This document shows, in pieces, positions 34,681-43,867 of a stretch of 64,000 nucleotides of DNA. Within the stretch, counting starts at the first letter, position 1. Every line of letters begins with the position of its first letter. Origin of the DNA: JBDRLU01 sp043812795. GTDB taxonomy: Bacteria; Chloroflexota; Dehalococcoidia; Dehalococcoidales; UBA2162. Both the position numbers and the translations under genes were made by a program. The DNA lies in the NCBI GenBank assembly GCA_043812795.1, contig JBDRLU010000038.1, positions 6,116 to 70,115 on the forward strand, in the 5' to 3' direction. The notes under the pieces were generated by a model, which had not been told where the DNA came from, ran no database searches, and was given only the letters and a program-made list of their open reading frames with translations.

Positions 34681-34692
34681 ATCAGTTAACGC

Positions 34693-34765
34693 GGGGCCGT
34701 AGTTCAGTTGGGAGAACGCCTCATTTGCATTGAGGAGGTAAGGGGTTCGAATCCCCTCGGCTCCA
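34693..34765 (+). tRNA. tRNA-Ala (anticodon TGC)
   Basis: A 73-nt cloverleaf. The acceptor arms GGGGCCG and CGGCTCC pair (one G-U), the D-arm contains AGTTCAGTTGGGAGAAC, the anticodon stem is CCTCA/TGAGG around TTTGCAT (anticodon TGC) and the T-arm is GGGGTTCGAATCCCC. The discriminator base is A and no CCA is encoded. Confidence 0.96.
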
Positions 34766-34893
34766 TTTATGTTATACTTTAGCCCTACAAACGTTTACAT
34801 CTTAAACACATTTTGTCGACACTTCACCGCAGGGAAGATTATGCGCGTGGTATGACTATCGTTCCTTATACGGTTTATTTTGCGGAGTCCTAA

Positions 34894-35358
34894 ATGAAGA
34901 GGAAAATACTTCTGTTGTTAGTAAATACTTTGGTGGCTGCCGTTCTACTCCTGACTGCTTGTGGTCCGGCAGTGAACACAACACCAAAGCCTGTACCTAC
35001 ACTAGAAAATACGAATTGGGTGCTACAGTCGTATGGCACGCCGGCAAATCTGAAATCTGTGCTAACAAGCGCTGACGGATTGAAAAATATTGAAATTACG
35101 GCAGTATTCGATAATGCTCAAGGTCAAGTTTCGGGCTCTAGCGGTGTGAACACATACGGTGGCAGTTACGAATTGAAAGATAATAAGCTCTCGATCTCAG
35201 GACTTATAATTACGTTGTTAGGAGGCCCTCAACCTCTTATAGACCAGGAAAAGGAGTTTTTGAAGTTGCTCCAGGCGGCTGAGAGCTATCAGATTACCGA
35301 TGGTCGGTTGCAGATAAATTGTGGTCAGCAAATGCTTGTTTTTACAGAGAAGCCATAA
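34894..35358 (+). CDS. META domain lipoprotein
   Basis: A 154-residue exported protein. The signal peptide of about 22 residues ends in a lipobox, LTAC, so Cys23 would carry lipid. After a short Pro/Thr linker comes one META domain (LENTNWVLQSYG ... GQVSGSSGVNTYGGSYELKDNKLSISG ... FLKLLQAAESYQI), as in HslJ, the heat-shock/novobiocin-related envelope protein. The role here is unknown. It is more AT-rich than its surroundings. The start at ATG gives MKRKILLLLVNT; no strong Shine-Dalgarno beyond GGAG. Confidence 0.85.
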   Translation: MKRKILLLLVNTLVAAVLLLTACGPAVNTTPKPVPTLENTNWVLQSYGTPANLKSVLTSADGLKNIEITAVFDNAQGQVSGSSGVNTYGGSYELKDNKLSISGLIITLLGGPQPLIDQEKEFLKLLQAAESYQITDGRLQINCGQQMLVFTEKP

Positions 35359-35502
35359 CATCAACCCTCCACCTAAACTGGAGAATAATACCTAAGTATT
35401 GGAATCCTATGCCACCATCTAAATGCTGAGACTGAAAATCAAATCGAAATCCCTGCCAGTACCACCTATTGATACCCCAGTTCCATTTTATCCCCACCCT
35501 TC

Positions 35503-35532
35503 TTGTTTACCGGGTTACACTTCGTTTACAAT
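35503..35532 (+). promoter_or_regulatory. Promoter for a leaderless message
   Basis: TTGTTT (35503-35508), 18 nt, TACAAT (35527-35532). The ATG at 35539 sits 6 bp downstream of the -10 box, at the expected transcript start, and lacks a ribosome-binding site. Confidence 0.55.
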
Positions 35533-35538
35533 TACTCC

Positions 35539-36261
35539 ATGGAAATAACTGCTTTAACCGTAGTTCGACACGAGCTAGAGCAGCAGGCGGAGACTAAGAC
35601 CAAAGAAAGTTTCCGCAGGTTCTTCAAAGAGAAGGTCGTTGCCTATGGGGTAAAGACACCCACCGTAATTAAAATCGCTAGGAAGTACTTTCCGGAAGTA
35701 AAGCCTCTGGGCAAAAGACAGGTCTTCGCTCTCTGCGAGGAGTTATTTAAATCGGATTACACCGAAGAAGCCTTTATCGCTTCGGAATGGGCCTACTGGC
35801 TGCGTGATGAATATGAACCGAATGATTTCACTGTGTTCGAAAGTTGGGTCGACAAATATGTTAACAACTGGGCTAAGTGCGACTCTCTGTGCAATCACGC
35901 TATCGGCTCATTCGTCGAAAAATATCCAGAGTATATCGAGCGTCTCAAAAACTGGACAAAGTCGGAGAACCGCTGGCTGAGGCGGGCGGCGGCGGTAACG
36001 CTTATCATCCCAGCCAAACAGGGCAAGTTCCTGAAGGATATCTTTGAGATTGCCGATAGCTTGTTACAGGACAGTGATGACCTTGTCCAGAAAGGCTACG
36101 GCTGGATGCTCAAGGAGGCCAGCCGGACGCACCAACAAGAAGTCTTCGACTATGTTCTACGGAATAATAAGCTCATGCCCAGAACGGCACTCAGATATGC
36201 CATCGAAAAAATGCCCGAGGATTTAAGACGTCGGGCGATGGAAAAGAATCGAGAACGCTGA
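35539..36261 (+). CDS. DNA alkylation repair protein (AlkD/AlkC-like HEAT-repeat family)
   Basis: A 240-residue all-helical HEAT-like repeat protein of the DNA alkylation repair family, DNA glycosylases that remove bulky or positively charged alkylated bases. Family features: YGVKTPTVIKIARKYF, SDYTEEAFIASEWAYWL, VDKYVNNWAKCDSLCNHAIG, ENRWLRRAAAVTLI, VQKGYGWMLKEASR. The Trp and Asp in NNWAKCDSL correspond to the lesion-facing surface in AlkD. The ATG at 35539 is chosen over an earlier in-frame codon at 35503 that overlaps the promoter. Confidence 0.9.
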   Translation: MEITALTVVRHELEQQAETKTKESFRRFFKEKVVAYGVKTPTVIKIARKYFPEVKPLGKRQVFALCEELFKSDYTEEAFIASEWAYWLRDEYEPNDFTVFESWVDKYVNNWAKCDSLCNHAIGSFVEKYPEYIERLKNWTKSENRWLRRAAAVTLIIPAKQGKFLKDIFEIADSLLQDSDDLVQKGYGWMLKEASRTHQQEVFDYVLRNNKLMPRTALRYAIEKMPEDLRRRAMEKNRER

Positions 36262-36271
36262 TGTCCCGCCG

Positions 36272-37531
36272 TTACCGGTAGTGCAAGGCGTCAATCGGAT
36301 TCAGTCTGGCTGCCCTGCCCGCCGGATAGATACCGGAGATAAGACCGATGATAACGGAGACAGAGACAGCTAAAATCACGATAAACGGTGAAACAACCGC
36401 ATTAATCGAGAACCCGATGTCCATGTAAGCAATTATCCAGGAAATCCCCTCCGATACCCCGATGCCACCAAGTACCCCGATGCCTCCACCAATGAGGCTG
36501 AGCGTGACTGCCTCAAGGAGGAACTGGAGAAGGATGTCCCGGCGTTTGGCCCCGACTGCCCGGCGGATACCTATCTCCCGGGTGCGCTCGGTGACGGAGA
36601 CCAGCATAATATTCATAATGCCGATGCTGCCGACCAGCAAGGAAATACTGGCAATCAACCCTAGAAATACGGTAAGGCCGAGAGTGACCGACCCGAAAAC
36701 TCCCATCAACTCGTCCAGACTGAGAATGGCAAAATCATCTTTTTCATCGCTGGCGATACGGTGGCGCTTTCTCAGGGTGGACTCAACATCGGCTCTGACC
36801 TGTTCCACTGTTTCGGCGCTGGACGCCATGACTGCAATCGACTGCACCGCATCTTCGCCACTGGGAGTACGCTGGATGAAAAGCCGGGACTGAAAGGTGG
36901 TAATGGGTACGGCAATAAGGTCGTCGAAGCTAACGCCGAAAAAGCCCCCGCCCCGGGCCGCCATCACACCGATAACTTTGAAGCGTATCTTCTGTATTTT
37001 GACGAATTGTCCGGTGGGTTCACGGCTCCCGAACAGCTTTGTCGCCACCTTGCTGCCCAATACCACAACATTATTCCTCGAGGCGACATCCAAATCAGAA
37101 ATGAAGCGTCCGGTGCCCATCTCATAGCCGTTCACCACCAGGAAGGCCTCATTAGCGCCTTCGACTACGGAGGATATATTCTCGTTACCGTAAGATATCC
37201 CGACGAAGTTCTCATTCACCGGGGCCACCCGTATTACCGAGGGGATATCAGCAATGGCTTCGGCGTCAGCCAGGGTAAGACTGGGTACGGCGTACCCGGG
37301 AGCTATCCCCGCTCCCCCCGGAGCATCCGGGTTTTGCGGTTGAACGTAGATAACATTTGTACCCAACCCTTCGAAGGTGGAATTAAGATAAGCCTGTAAA
37401 CCACCTCCCAGCGACATAAGGGTGATGACAGCACCGACGCCAATCATCAAGCCGAGCATCGTTAGTGAAGAGCGCAACTTGTTCGCTAACAGTGACCTGA
37501 TAGCAATCGTCAGTGAAGCGATTATTTTCAC
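36272..37531 (-). CDS. ABC transporter permease, MacB/FtsX-like
   Basis: A 419-residue protein with one N-terminal membrane helix after SLLANKLRSSLTMLGLMIGVGAVI, a MacB-type periplasmic core domain (about 50-290), and three C-terminal helices with the FtsX-type loop VTERTREIGIRRAVGAKRRDI. Such permeases drive mechanotransmission for export of peptides, lipids or lipoproteins. The start is GTG at 37531 with GGAGGG upstream. No ATPase partner or membrane-fusion gene is adjacent, so it is an orphan half in this window. Confidence 0.88.
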   Translation of the reverse strand: MKIIASLTIAIRSLLANKLRSSLTMLGLMIGVGAVITLMSLGGGLQAYLNSTFEGLGTNVIYVQPQNPDAPGGAGIAPGYAVPSLTLADAEAIADIPSVIRVAPVNENFVGISYGNENISSVVEGANEAFLVVNGYEMGTGRFISDLDVASRNNVVVLGSKVATKLFGSREPTGQFVKIQKIRFKVIGVMAARGGGFFGVSFDDLIAVPITTFQSRLFIQRTPSGEDAVQSIAVMASSAETVEQVRADVESTLRKRHRIASDEKDDFAILSLDELMGVFGSVTLGLTVFLGLIASISLLVGSIGIMNIMLVSVTERTREIGIRRAVGAKRRDILLQFLLEAVTLSLIGGGIGVLGGIGVSEGISWIIAYMDIGFSINAVVSPFIVILAVSVSVIIGLISGIYPAGRAARLNPIDALHYR

Positions 37532-37650
37532 GCCTGAATCACCCTCCGTTTTGGTACATCAACCTAATCAGTTAACCAACCGTCATTGTAACACAACCAT
37601 AATCACCCATGAAAGCTTTATTTTCCCCGTCATTCGACGTCTCAAAAAGA

Positions 37651-40377
37651 CTAGCTCCGTACCTTTTGTCGCCTTCTTCTGACCCATTTTTCAATCTCAG
37701 GCACAAAAAATCCAGCCGGCAGGCCTACAAGCACAAACGGCCACCAGTATGCCGGGAACGGTGATGTCCGGAAAACGCTATTGAGAGCAGGTAAGTACAC
37801 TATCAGCAGGTCCGCGATAAGGGTAAAAACAATACCGCCCAGCAGCCACCTATTGGAAAAGGGACTGAATGTGAACGCTGACCTGGTGGTCGACCTGGCA
37901 GTCATCACGTACCCCAGATGTACCAGAATCACACTCATAAATGCCGCCGTTTGTGCCTGAGCCAATACAATGTCCTCATTAGCAATGGCACGGTTTCCGA
38001 AATTCCAATAAATGAGAAAACCGGTGGCAGCCATAATCAGTGAGACGAGCCCCACCCTTTCAAAAAAGAGGCGATTAGCCAGATTAGCTTTGGGGTCTCG
38101 CGGTGGAACGTCTAATAGACCCTTTTCTTTCGGTTCCATCATTAACGGCATGGTAAGAAATACCGAATCAAACAGATTTATCCATAAAATCTGTATCGGC
38201 TCCAGGGGGAGTCGTAGAGCAAATAAGGCAACAAACGGAGCAATCAGTATTGCCGCCATTATCAGTAAGGCTTGCCCACCATTCGTCGGTAATGTGTAAA
38301 GAACCGCCCTTTCGAGATTGTTCCACGCGTGTCTGCCCTCCTCGACCGCGGCCACTATGCTGGCAAAATTATCGTCGGTCAGGACCATGGCCGCCGCCTC
38401 CTTACTGACCTCGGTCCCCGTGATTCCCATGGCAATACCGATATCAGCGGCCCTCAAAGCCGGGGCATCATTCACACCATCGCCGGTCATGGCAACGATA
38501 TGTCCTCTTTTCTGTAACTGGCGGGCTATTCTCAGTTTATGTTCGGGAGCTACCCTGGCATAGACCGACACTGTATCTACACGCCCGTATAGCTCAGCGT
38601 CACTCATCCGGCTCAATTCTTCACCGGTTAGAACCGTATCATCGGCGCTCTCGGTAATCCCCAACTGACGAGCGATAGCTTTAGCCGTCATGGCATGGTC
38701 GCCAGTTATCATTATCGGCCTTATGCCGGCTCTCTTGCACTGGTGAACTGCTTCAATGGCTTCAACACGCGGTGGGTCAATCATACCTTGCAGCCCCAAA
38801 AATACCAGCCCTTCCAGATGAGCAATTTCGATAGCCTTTTGGTCTTTCGGCAGGATTTTCCGTGCCATACCGATTAACCGGAGACCCCATCCAGCCATTT
38901 CGTCAGCCTTTGCTAAAACCGTCTCGACTTTAACCGGTTCAATACCGGCATCGGTTAGCTGTGCCTGGCACATTCTTAATATCACTTCGGGCGACCCTTT
39001 AACATACAAAATGTTATTCGAGTCACCCTCATATAGAGTAGCCATGTACATCCTTTCGGAATCGAAAGGAATTTCATCTAATCTGGAATTACTATTGGCT
39101 ATGCCTGCCGAGGCGGCACTGACCACCAGTGCCGCCTCGGTAGGGTCTCCGACGATTTCATAACGCCCATTACGTTCTCGCAAAGTGGCATCGCTGCAGA
39201 GAAGACCGGCTCGCAGCGTCTCGAAGAGTACTCGATAATCTGCCACTGGCATGATAGCCTTGCCATCTGAAGTGAACTCTCCGACCGGTTGGTACCCCGT
39301 ACCACTGACTCGGTATTCCTTGTCTCCGGCATAAATTGCCACTACCGTCATTTCATTCTTGGTTAGAGTACCAGTCTTATCGGAACAGATGACAGTAGTG
39401 CTGCCCAGCGTCTCTGCCGCCGGTAATTGTCTTATCAGCGCATTTTTCCTGGCCATAACGGAGGCAGAGAGAGCCAGTATGGAAGTTACCAGCATTGGCA
39501 GCATCTCCGGCATAGCCGCGACAATAAGGGCAATAGTAGCCAGGAAACTATATGAAAGGGTAAACCCGAAGAAGTATCCCAATAAGAAATTTATACCACC
39601 GAGGACGAAGATAGCTAGCATGAGTGTTTTAGTAAAATCAGCTACTTTTCGCTGTAGGGGTGTCGTCACCTTACGCGTCGCTTTTACCAGCTTGGCAATC
39701 TTCCCGAACTCGGTATTCTCGCCGGTGGCCACAACAATGCCTCTGGCCGAGCCACGAGTGACGAAGGTACCACTGAAAACCATACCCTGCTGGTCACCTG
39801 GCGATAAGTTAGGTCTTGGGATTGGCAGTGTATTCTTACCTACGGGCACGGACTCACCGGTAAGAGCCGATTCATCGACGGCCACTTCCCTAGTGAAGAA
39901 GAGGCGAAGGTCAGCCGGCACCCTGTTACCGGCACTTAGCAGGACGACATCACCCGGTACCAGCTCTCGTGTTGGTATAACTTTCTGCTCCCCATCTCTG
40001 ATGACAGTGCATTCAGGGACAATCATCTGGCGTAAGGATTCAAGTGCCGATTCTGTTTTGCCTTCCTGTATAAATCCCAAGATAACATTCAAGATGACCA
40101 CCCCCAGGATGACGGAGGTATCTGGAAGCATATGTTCGCCCCGGAGGGTTAGAGTACCGGTAATTGCGGCCGCGACAAGCAGAACATAAACTAAAGGGTT
40201 ATTGAACTGGCGCAGGAAGCGCTTCAAGATACTGGGCTTCCTAGACGTCAGCTCATTAGGACCGTATCTTTTTAGACGTTCAAGCGCCTCGTTCGAAGTA
40301 AGCCCAATGCTGCTGGTAGCTAGCTCTTTGATAACATCATCAACGGATAGCTGATACCAATTTCCCATGTGTATCAT
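37651..40377 (-). CDS. P-type cation-transporting ATPase (P2-type)
   Basis: A 908-residue ion pump with cation-ATPase N domain, actuator (TGES at 173-176), phosphorylation site Asp333 in CSDKTGTLTK, nucleotide domain (KGSPEVILRMC) and hinge (TGDGVNDAPALRAADIGIAMG), with about ten membrane helices. It is closest to the P2A/PMR1-PacL Ca2+/Mn2+ group, but ion-site residues differ. TM4 is PEMLP (Ca2+ pumps have PEGLP; MgtA has PEMLP), and TM6 reads NLFDSVF where Ca2+ pumps have NLVTDGL. The transported ion is therefore uncertain. AAAAAGGA precedes the ATG. Two small membrane ORFs lie just upstream. Confidence 0.92.
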   Translation of the reverse strand: MIHMGNWYQLSVDDVIKELATSSIGLTSNEALERLKRYGPNELTSRKPSILKRFLRQFNNPLVYVLLVAAAITGTLTLRGEHMLPDTSVILGVVILNVILGFIQEGKTESALESLRQMIVPECTVIRDGEQKVIPTRELVPGDVVLLSAGNRVPADLRLFFTREVAVDESALTGESVPVGKNTLPIPRPNLSPGDQQGMVFSGTFVTRGSARGIVVATGENTEFGKIAKLVKATRKVTTPLQRKVADFTKTLMLAIFVLGGINFLLGYFFGFTLSYSFLATIALIVAAMPEMLPMLVTSILALSASVMARKNALIRQLPAAETLGSTTVICSDKTGTLTKNEMTVVAIYAGDKEYRVSGTGYQPVGEFTSDGKAIMPVADYRVLFETLRAGLLCSDATLRERNGRYEIVGDPTEAALVVSAASAGIANSNSRLDEIPFDSERMYMATLYEGDSNNILYVKGSPEVILRMCQAQLTDAGIEPVKVETVLAKADEMAGWGLRLIGMARKILPKDQKAIEIAHLEGLVFLGLQGMIDPPRVEAIEAVHQCKRAGIRPIMITGDHAMTAKAIARQLGITESADDTVLTGEELSRMSDAELYGRVDTVSVYARVAPEHKLRIARQLQKRGHIVAMTGDGVNDAPALRAADIGIAMGITGTEVSKEAAAMVLTDDNFASIVAAVEEGRHAWNNLERAVLYTLPTNGGQALLIMAAILIAPFVALFALRLPLEPIQILWINLFDSVFLTMPLMMEPKEKGLLDVPPRDPKANLANRLFFERVGLVSLIMAATGFLIYWNFGNRAIANEDIVLAQAQTAAFMSVILVHLGYVMTARSTTRSAFTFSPFSNRWLLGGIVFTLIADLLIVYLPALNSVFRTSPFPAYWWPFVLVGLPAGFFVPEIEKWVRRRRQKVRS

Positions 40378-40416
40378 TACAGATATGTTCCTTTTTCAGT
40401 ATCTAGTAAACTAAAC

Positions 40417-40638
40417 CTATCGTTTCGGTAGTTGTTTCCTGGACAGGCGATTCCAGACCAGAAACAAGATAAGGAAAATGCCGGCAATGAGATTCAGCCA
40501 TGCTAGCGGATAGAAGACTGTGCTACGGACAATAAACAGGTGGGTACTCCTCAGGGTATCCCCGTACGCCCTGAGGACAAAGAAATTACCGATAAGAATT
40601 AGGCCACTCGCCCACGGCACCCAGAGTAATCTGCTCAA
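40417..40638 (-). CDS. Small two-helix membrane protein, unknown
   Basis: A 73-residue hydrophobic protein, starting at TTG (40638) behind GGGGAAGG. Two helices are evident: WASGLILIGNFFVLRAYG and WLNLIAGIFLILFLVW, then a basic tail (RLSRKQLPKR). It lies 39 bp upstream of the P-type ATPase in the same direction and could be a regulator or accessory subunit; this is inference only. I do not recognise a family. Confidence 0.5.
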   Translation of the reverse strand: MSRLLWVPWASGLILIGNFFVLRAYGDTLRSTHLFIVRSTVFYPLAWLNLIAGIFLILFLVWNRLSRKQLPKR

Positions 40639-40702
40639 TACCTTCCCCAGAAACCTAGCTCAAAATCATTTTAAAGCAAGCTTTGTCAAAAGACAATGAA
40701 GT

Positions 40703-40855
40703 TCAGCGGATAATCCTGATGATAAGCAGAATAATGGGTGGAATAAGCAAAGACGTGAGCAGAATAACCGTTAAGTTCGCTCTGGCCAGTTGAGCAATCA
40801 GAGCAATTACTGTCGAGGCAACAGCATAAAAAATAAGGTCCTTGGCACTACCCAA
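40703..40855 (-). CDS. Possible small membrane peptide
   Basis: Fifty codons from a TTG at 40855, bounded upstream by an in-frame stop. The product is mostly hydrophobic with two stretches (DLIFYAVASTVIALIAQL and TVILLTSLLIPPIILLII) and ends RIIR. There is no clear ribosome-binding site, so this is tentative. It precedes the other small membrane gene and the ATPase on the same strand. Confidence 0.35.
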   Translation of the reverse strand: MGSAKDLIFYAVASTVIALIAQLARANLTVILLTSLLIPPIILLIIRIIR

Positions 40856-40919
40856 GATTCACACATCCGCATGCAATTATAATGCAATTATGTTACTCTA
40901 ACAATAACAGAATAACAAA

Positions 40920-41906
40920 ATGAACATCATCGAAGTTGAGACCCTATCGAAGAATTTCAAGCAACTGGCCGCCGTTGACAGGATTTCCTTTCAGGTGGCG
41001 GAAGGCGAGATATTCGGCTTTCTCGGCCCGAATGGCGCCGGTAAGACCACCACCATCAATATGCTCTGTACCCTGCTGACCCCGACGGGCGGTAAAGCCA
41101 CTGTCTGCGGGTATGATATCGTTAAGCAGCGGAGCGAAGTGCGGCGCTGCATCGGACTCGTCTTCCAGGACCCAACCCTCGATGAGTACCTTACAGCCGA
41201 GCAGAACCTACGCTTTCACGCTTACGCCTATAAAGTCCCCGGGGAGACAAGAGAGAAGCGTATCGGTGAACTCCTGGATTTGGTCGAGTTGTCCGACCGT
41301 CGCCGGAGCAAGGTACGCACCTTCTCCGGGGGTATGAAAAGAAGGCTGGAAATTGCCCGGGGCTTGCTGCACAGCCCCCGAATACTCTTCCTAGATGAGC
41401 CTACCCTGGGGCTGGACCCGCAAACACGCCGCCATATCTGGGACTATGTCTTAGCCTTACGCAAACAACGAAATCTGACCATTTTTCTGACCACCCATTA
41501 CATGGATGAAGCGGAAAACTGCGACCGCATTACCGTCATCGATAATGGCCACATTATTGCCCTCGATACGCCGGATAAACTAAAAGACGCCCTGGGCGGA
41601 GATGTGGTCACATTGAAAGCTCAGGACAACAATGCCGCCGCGCTCGAGCTGAAAGAAAAATATCAATTGTCACCGCTCGTCCAGAACGGGATTATCACTT
41701 TCAGCATTCCCCAAGGTGAGCAGTTTCTGCCTAAACTTATCGGTAGCTTTAAAAGTCCTCTTCTCTCCATCGGTGTGCGCCGGCCCACTCTTGATGATGT
41801 ATTCTTGAAGCTGACCGGCCGTGCCATCCGTGATGAAGAAGCCGGCATGAAAGAGCAGATGAAAGGAATGGCGATGAGAATGAGAAGGGGAGGCCACGGT
41901 AGATAA
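40920..41906 (+). CDS. ABC transporter ATP-binding protein (DrrA-like)
   Basis: ATPase subunit of an ABC-2 exporter, 328 residues. Walker A GPNGAGKTTT, Q-loop VFQDPTLDEYL, signature FSGGMKRRLEIARGL, Walker B ILFLDEPTLGLDP, H-loop TTHYMDEAE. The DrrA-type C-terminal domain (about 230-305) ends with GVRRPTLDDVFLKLTGR. The last 20 residues are Met/Arg/Gly-rich. Next to it, 2 bp away, is the permease. The substrate is unknown; this family exports drugs, lipids or polysaccharides. Confidence 0.93.
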   Translation: MNIIEVETLSKNFKQLAAVDRISFQVAEGEIFGFLGPNGAGKTTTINMLCTLLTPTGGKATVCGYDIVKQRSEVRRCIGLVFQDPTLDEYLTAEQNLRFHAYAYKVPGETREKRIGELLDLVELSDRRRSKVRTFSGGMKRRLEIARGLLHSPRILFLDEPTLGLDPQTRRHIWDYVLALRKQRNLTIFLTTHYMDEAENCDRITVIDNGHIIALDTPDKLKDALGGDVVTLKAQDNNAAALELKEKYQLSPLVQNGIITFSIPQGEQFLPKLIGSFKSPLLSIGVRRPTLDDVFLKLTGRAIRDEEAGMKEQMKGMAMRMRRGGHGR

Positions 41907-41908
41907 CT

Positions 41909-42727
41909 ATGGCTGACGTATTTCGCGGAATGTGGGTAGTATCATACCGGGAATTGCTCCGTTTTATTCAGGAACGGTCTCGCATGTTTTCATCCTTCGC
42001 CATGCCTTTACTTTTTCTGGTCATCTTTGGCGCCGGTTTTAATCGCATCATCGGCGCGTTAACACCCGGAGTCGGCTTTATCCAGTTCATTTATCCCGGC
42101 ATCATCGCCATGAACGTACTGATGAACTCGGTGATGTCAGGCCTATCCGTTGTCTGGGACCGCGAGTTTGGTTTCCTGAAGGAAATCCTGGTCGCACCGC
42201 TGGGGCGGAGTGGTATCGTGCTGGGTAAGGCAGCCGGCAGTGCCGCCGTGGCAGTGGGACAGGGTATTATCATGCTCATACTGGCCCCCATTCTTGGCGT
42301 ATCACTCACCCCCATGCTGGTCGTCAAGCTCATTCCGGTGTTAATCCTGGTATCGGTATCCCTTTCCGGGCTGGGTGTTTTAATCGCATCACGCATGCGG
42401 TCACAGCAGGGATTCCAGATAATCGTACAGATAATTATTTTTCCCCTGATATTTCTCTCTGGCGTATTTTTCCCAGTGAACAACGTACCCGCCTGGCTTG
42501 AAGTCATCTCCAAAATCAATCCGCTAACGTACGGCGTTGATGCCATCCGCCAGCTCTTCCTTGGCCCGGAGATAGCCGCCGGTGCCGCCATGGGGGGAAG
42601 CGGTTACGCCATCGGCGTAACCGTGCTGGGACACACGATGACCGTCCTTGAGGACGTATTGATTGTGGCTGTCTTCGGCGCCGTGCTGTTATCGACGGCT
42701 GCCTGGTCTTTCAGCAAACAGGAATAG
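41909..42727 (+). CDS. ABC-2 type transporter permease (DrrB-like)
   Basis: A 272-residue membrane protein with six predicted helices. Family features: VVSYRELLRFIQERSRMFSS at the N terminus, SGLSVVWDREFGFLKEILVAPL in the middle and FLSGVFFPVNNVPAWLEVISKINPLTYG, the ABC-2 signature, near the end. With the ATPase just upstream it forms a two-gene exporter. Confidence 0.92.
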   Translation: MADVFRGMWVVSYRELLRFIQERSRMFSSFAMPLLFLVIFGAGFNRIIGALTPGVGFIQFIYPGIIAMNVLMNSVMSGLSVVWDREFGFLKEILVAPLGRSGIVLGKAAGSAAVAVGQGIIMLILAPILGVSLTPMLVVKLIPVLILVSVSLSGLGVLIASRMRSQQGFQIIVQIIIFPLIFLSGVFFPVNNVPAWLEVISKINPLTYGVDAIRQLFLGPEIAAGAAMGGSGYAIGVTVLGHTMTVLEDVLIVAVFGAVLLSTAAWSFSKQE

Positions 42728-42773
42728 TATTACCCCTCTTCACCCCGTTTTTCCCGCTTGATTGAAGCTAATC

Positions 42774-42802
42774 TTGCCAAACTGGCAATTCTGTCGTATA
42801 CT
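42774..42802 (+). promoter_or_regulatory. Promoter of the zinc-ribbon/S21/RRM cluster
   Basis: TTGCCA (42774-42779), 17 nt, TATACT (42797-42802). About 90 nt of leader follow before the first gene. Confidence 0.7.
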
Positions 42803-42899
42803 ATGGTAAATTAGTTCAGGTAGGTTATCACAACTCTTCGCTATCTCCTAAGTATTGGATGACCGGGGCTCTGACTAATGAAAAAGAGGAGGTCATTCA

Positions 42900-43199
42900 A
42901 TGAGTTTCCAGGACAAATCACTCCAGTGTGCCGACTGTGGCGCCACCTTTACCTTCACGGCAGAGGAACAAGAATTCTACAAGACGAAGGGCTATACCAA
43001 CGAGCCTAAACGCTGCCCTTCATGCCGTCAGACAAGAAAATCGGAACGCCAGGGGAGTGGCTCTTACGGCGCCCGTCGCCAGATGTATCCCGCCAAATGC
43101 GCCCAATGCGGCAAAGATACCGAAGTACCCTTTCAGCCTCGAGGTGACCGACCGGTTTACTGCAGCGATTGCTATCGCAAAGTCAAACCGAGCCGGTAA
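42900..43199 (+). CDS. Double zinc-ribbon protein (probable zinc-ribbon domain family)
   Basis: A 99-residue protein with four CxxC pairs: CADCG, CPSCR, CAQCG and CSDC, forming two zinc ribbons with a basic linker between (about 45-63, SERQGSGSYGARRQ). The N-terminal half (SLQCADCGATFTFTAEEQEF ... KRCPSC) matches a small family found near cold-shock and RNA-binding genes in Chloroflexota and Deltaproteobacteria, as far as I can recall. It probably binds nucleic acid. AAAAAGAGGAGG precedes the ATG. It is the first gene of the RNA-handling cluster. Confidence 0.85.
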   Translation: MSFQDKSLQCADCGATFTFTAEEQEFYKTKGYTNEPKRCPSCRQTRKSERQGSGSYGARRQMYPAKCAQCGKDTEVPFQPRGDRPVYCSDCYRKVKPSR

Positions 43200-43269
43200 T
43201 GCCGGTTAATACGAACATTAGCAGAACCAGGCATTATCAACCCATATCCTGTCAAAGGAGGTGGGCATA

Positions 43270-43455
43270 GTGTCATTAGAAGTTTTCATACGTGGCGACG
43301 AGTCCCAGGAGTCATTATTGCGCCGCTTTCAAAAAGAGGTGCAGATAAGCGGAATTCTCCGGGAGGCTAGGGACCATCGTTATTTTTCATCTAAAGGCGA
43401 AACAGCACGTTTGAAAGCACGTAAGAGCGCCCAACGAAGGCGCCGTTCCTTATGA
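43270..43455 (+). CDS. rpsU: Small ribosomal subunit protein S21
   Basis: A 61-residue basic protein matching S21: VSLEVFIRGDESQESLLRRF, KEVQISGILREARDH, then a basic tail KARKSAQRRRR. S21 lies near the anti-Shine-Dalgarno end of 16S rRNA and affects initiation. The GTG at 43270 is taken as the start because AAAGGAGG lies 8 nt upstream; the GTG at 43261 would overlap that site. It sits inside an RNA-binding gene cluster rather than in a ribosomal operon. Confidence 0.88.
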   Translation: MSLEVFIRGDESQESLLRRFQKEVQISGILREARDHRYFSSKGETARLKARKSAQRRRRSL

Positions 43456-43546
43456 ACGAAAAAACCAAACGAGCGGTTAGTTTCACCAGCCGGCACGGAG
43501 GATATCGTCAGCCGGAACAGAAAAATTAAGCAGGAGGAGCGTCAAC

Positions 43547-43867
43547 ATGAAAATCTATGTAGGTAACTTGCCCTATGACATAACCGAGGAAGAATTACGT
43601 AAGGAGTTCCAGGCCTTTGGGGAAGTCGGGTCAGTAAGTATTCCAACGGATAAATACAGCGGCCAGGCGAGAGGCTTTGCCTTTATCGAGATGCCTGCGA
43701 TAGCGGAAGGGCAGGCAGCTATCGCCGGCCTTAACGGAAAAACGATAAAAGAACGCACGCTTACGGTAAATCCAGCTCGACCTCGTGAAGAGCGAGGCGG
43801 AGGTTCCTATGGCGGTGGCCGCAGAAGCGGCGGGGGCTTTGGCGGAGGCAGGCGGGGTAGATACTAG
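43547..43867 (+). CDS. RRM RNA-binding protein with Gly/Arg-rich tail
   Basis: A 106-residue protein: one RNA recognition motif (RNP2 IYVGNL at 3-8; RNP1 RGFAFIEM at about 43-50), then a Gly/Arg-rich tail (GGGSYGGGRRSGGG). These resemble the cold-inducible Rbp proteins of cyanobacteria and act as RNA chaperones. AGGAGG precedes the ATG. The second RRM gene follows. Confidence 0.93.
   Translation: MKIYVGNLPYDITEEELRKEFQAFGEVGSVSIPTDKYSGQARGFAFIEMPAIAEGQAAIAGLNGKTIKERTLTVNPARPREERGGGSYGGGRRSGGGFGGGRRGRY

Noticed and set aside
36272..37531. Complete MacAB-type exporter
   Set aside because: Only the permease is present; the ABC ATPase at 40920 is a DrrA type paired with its own permease.
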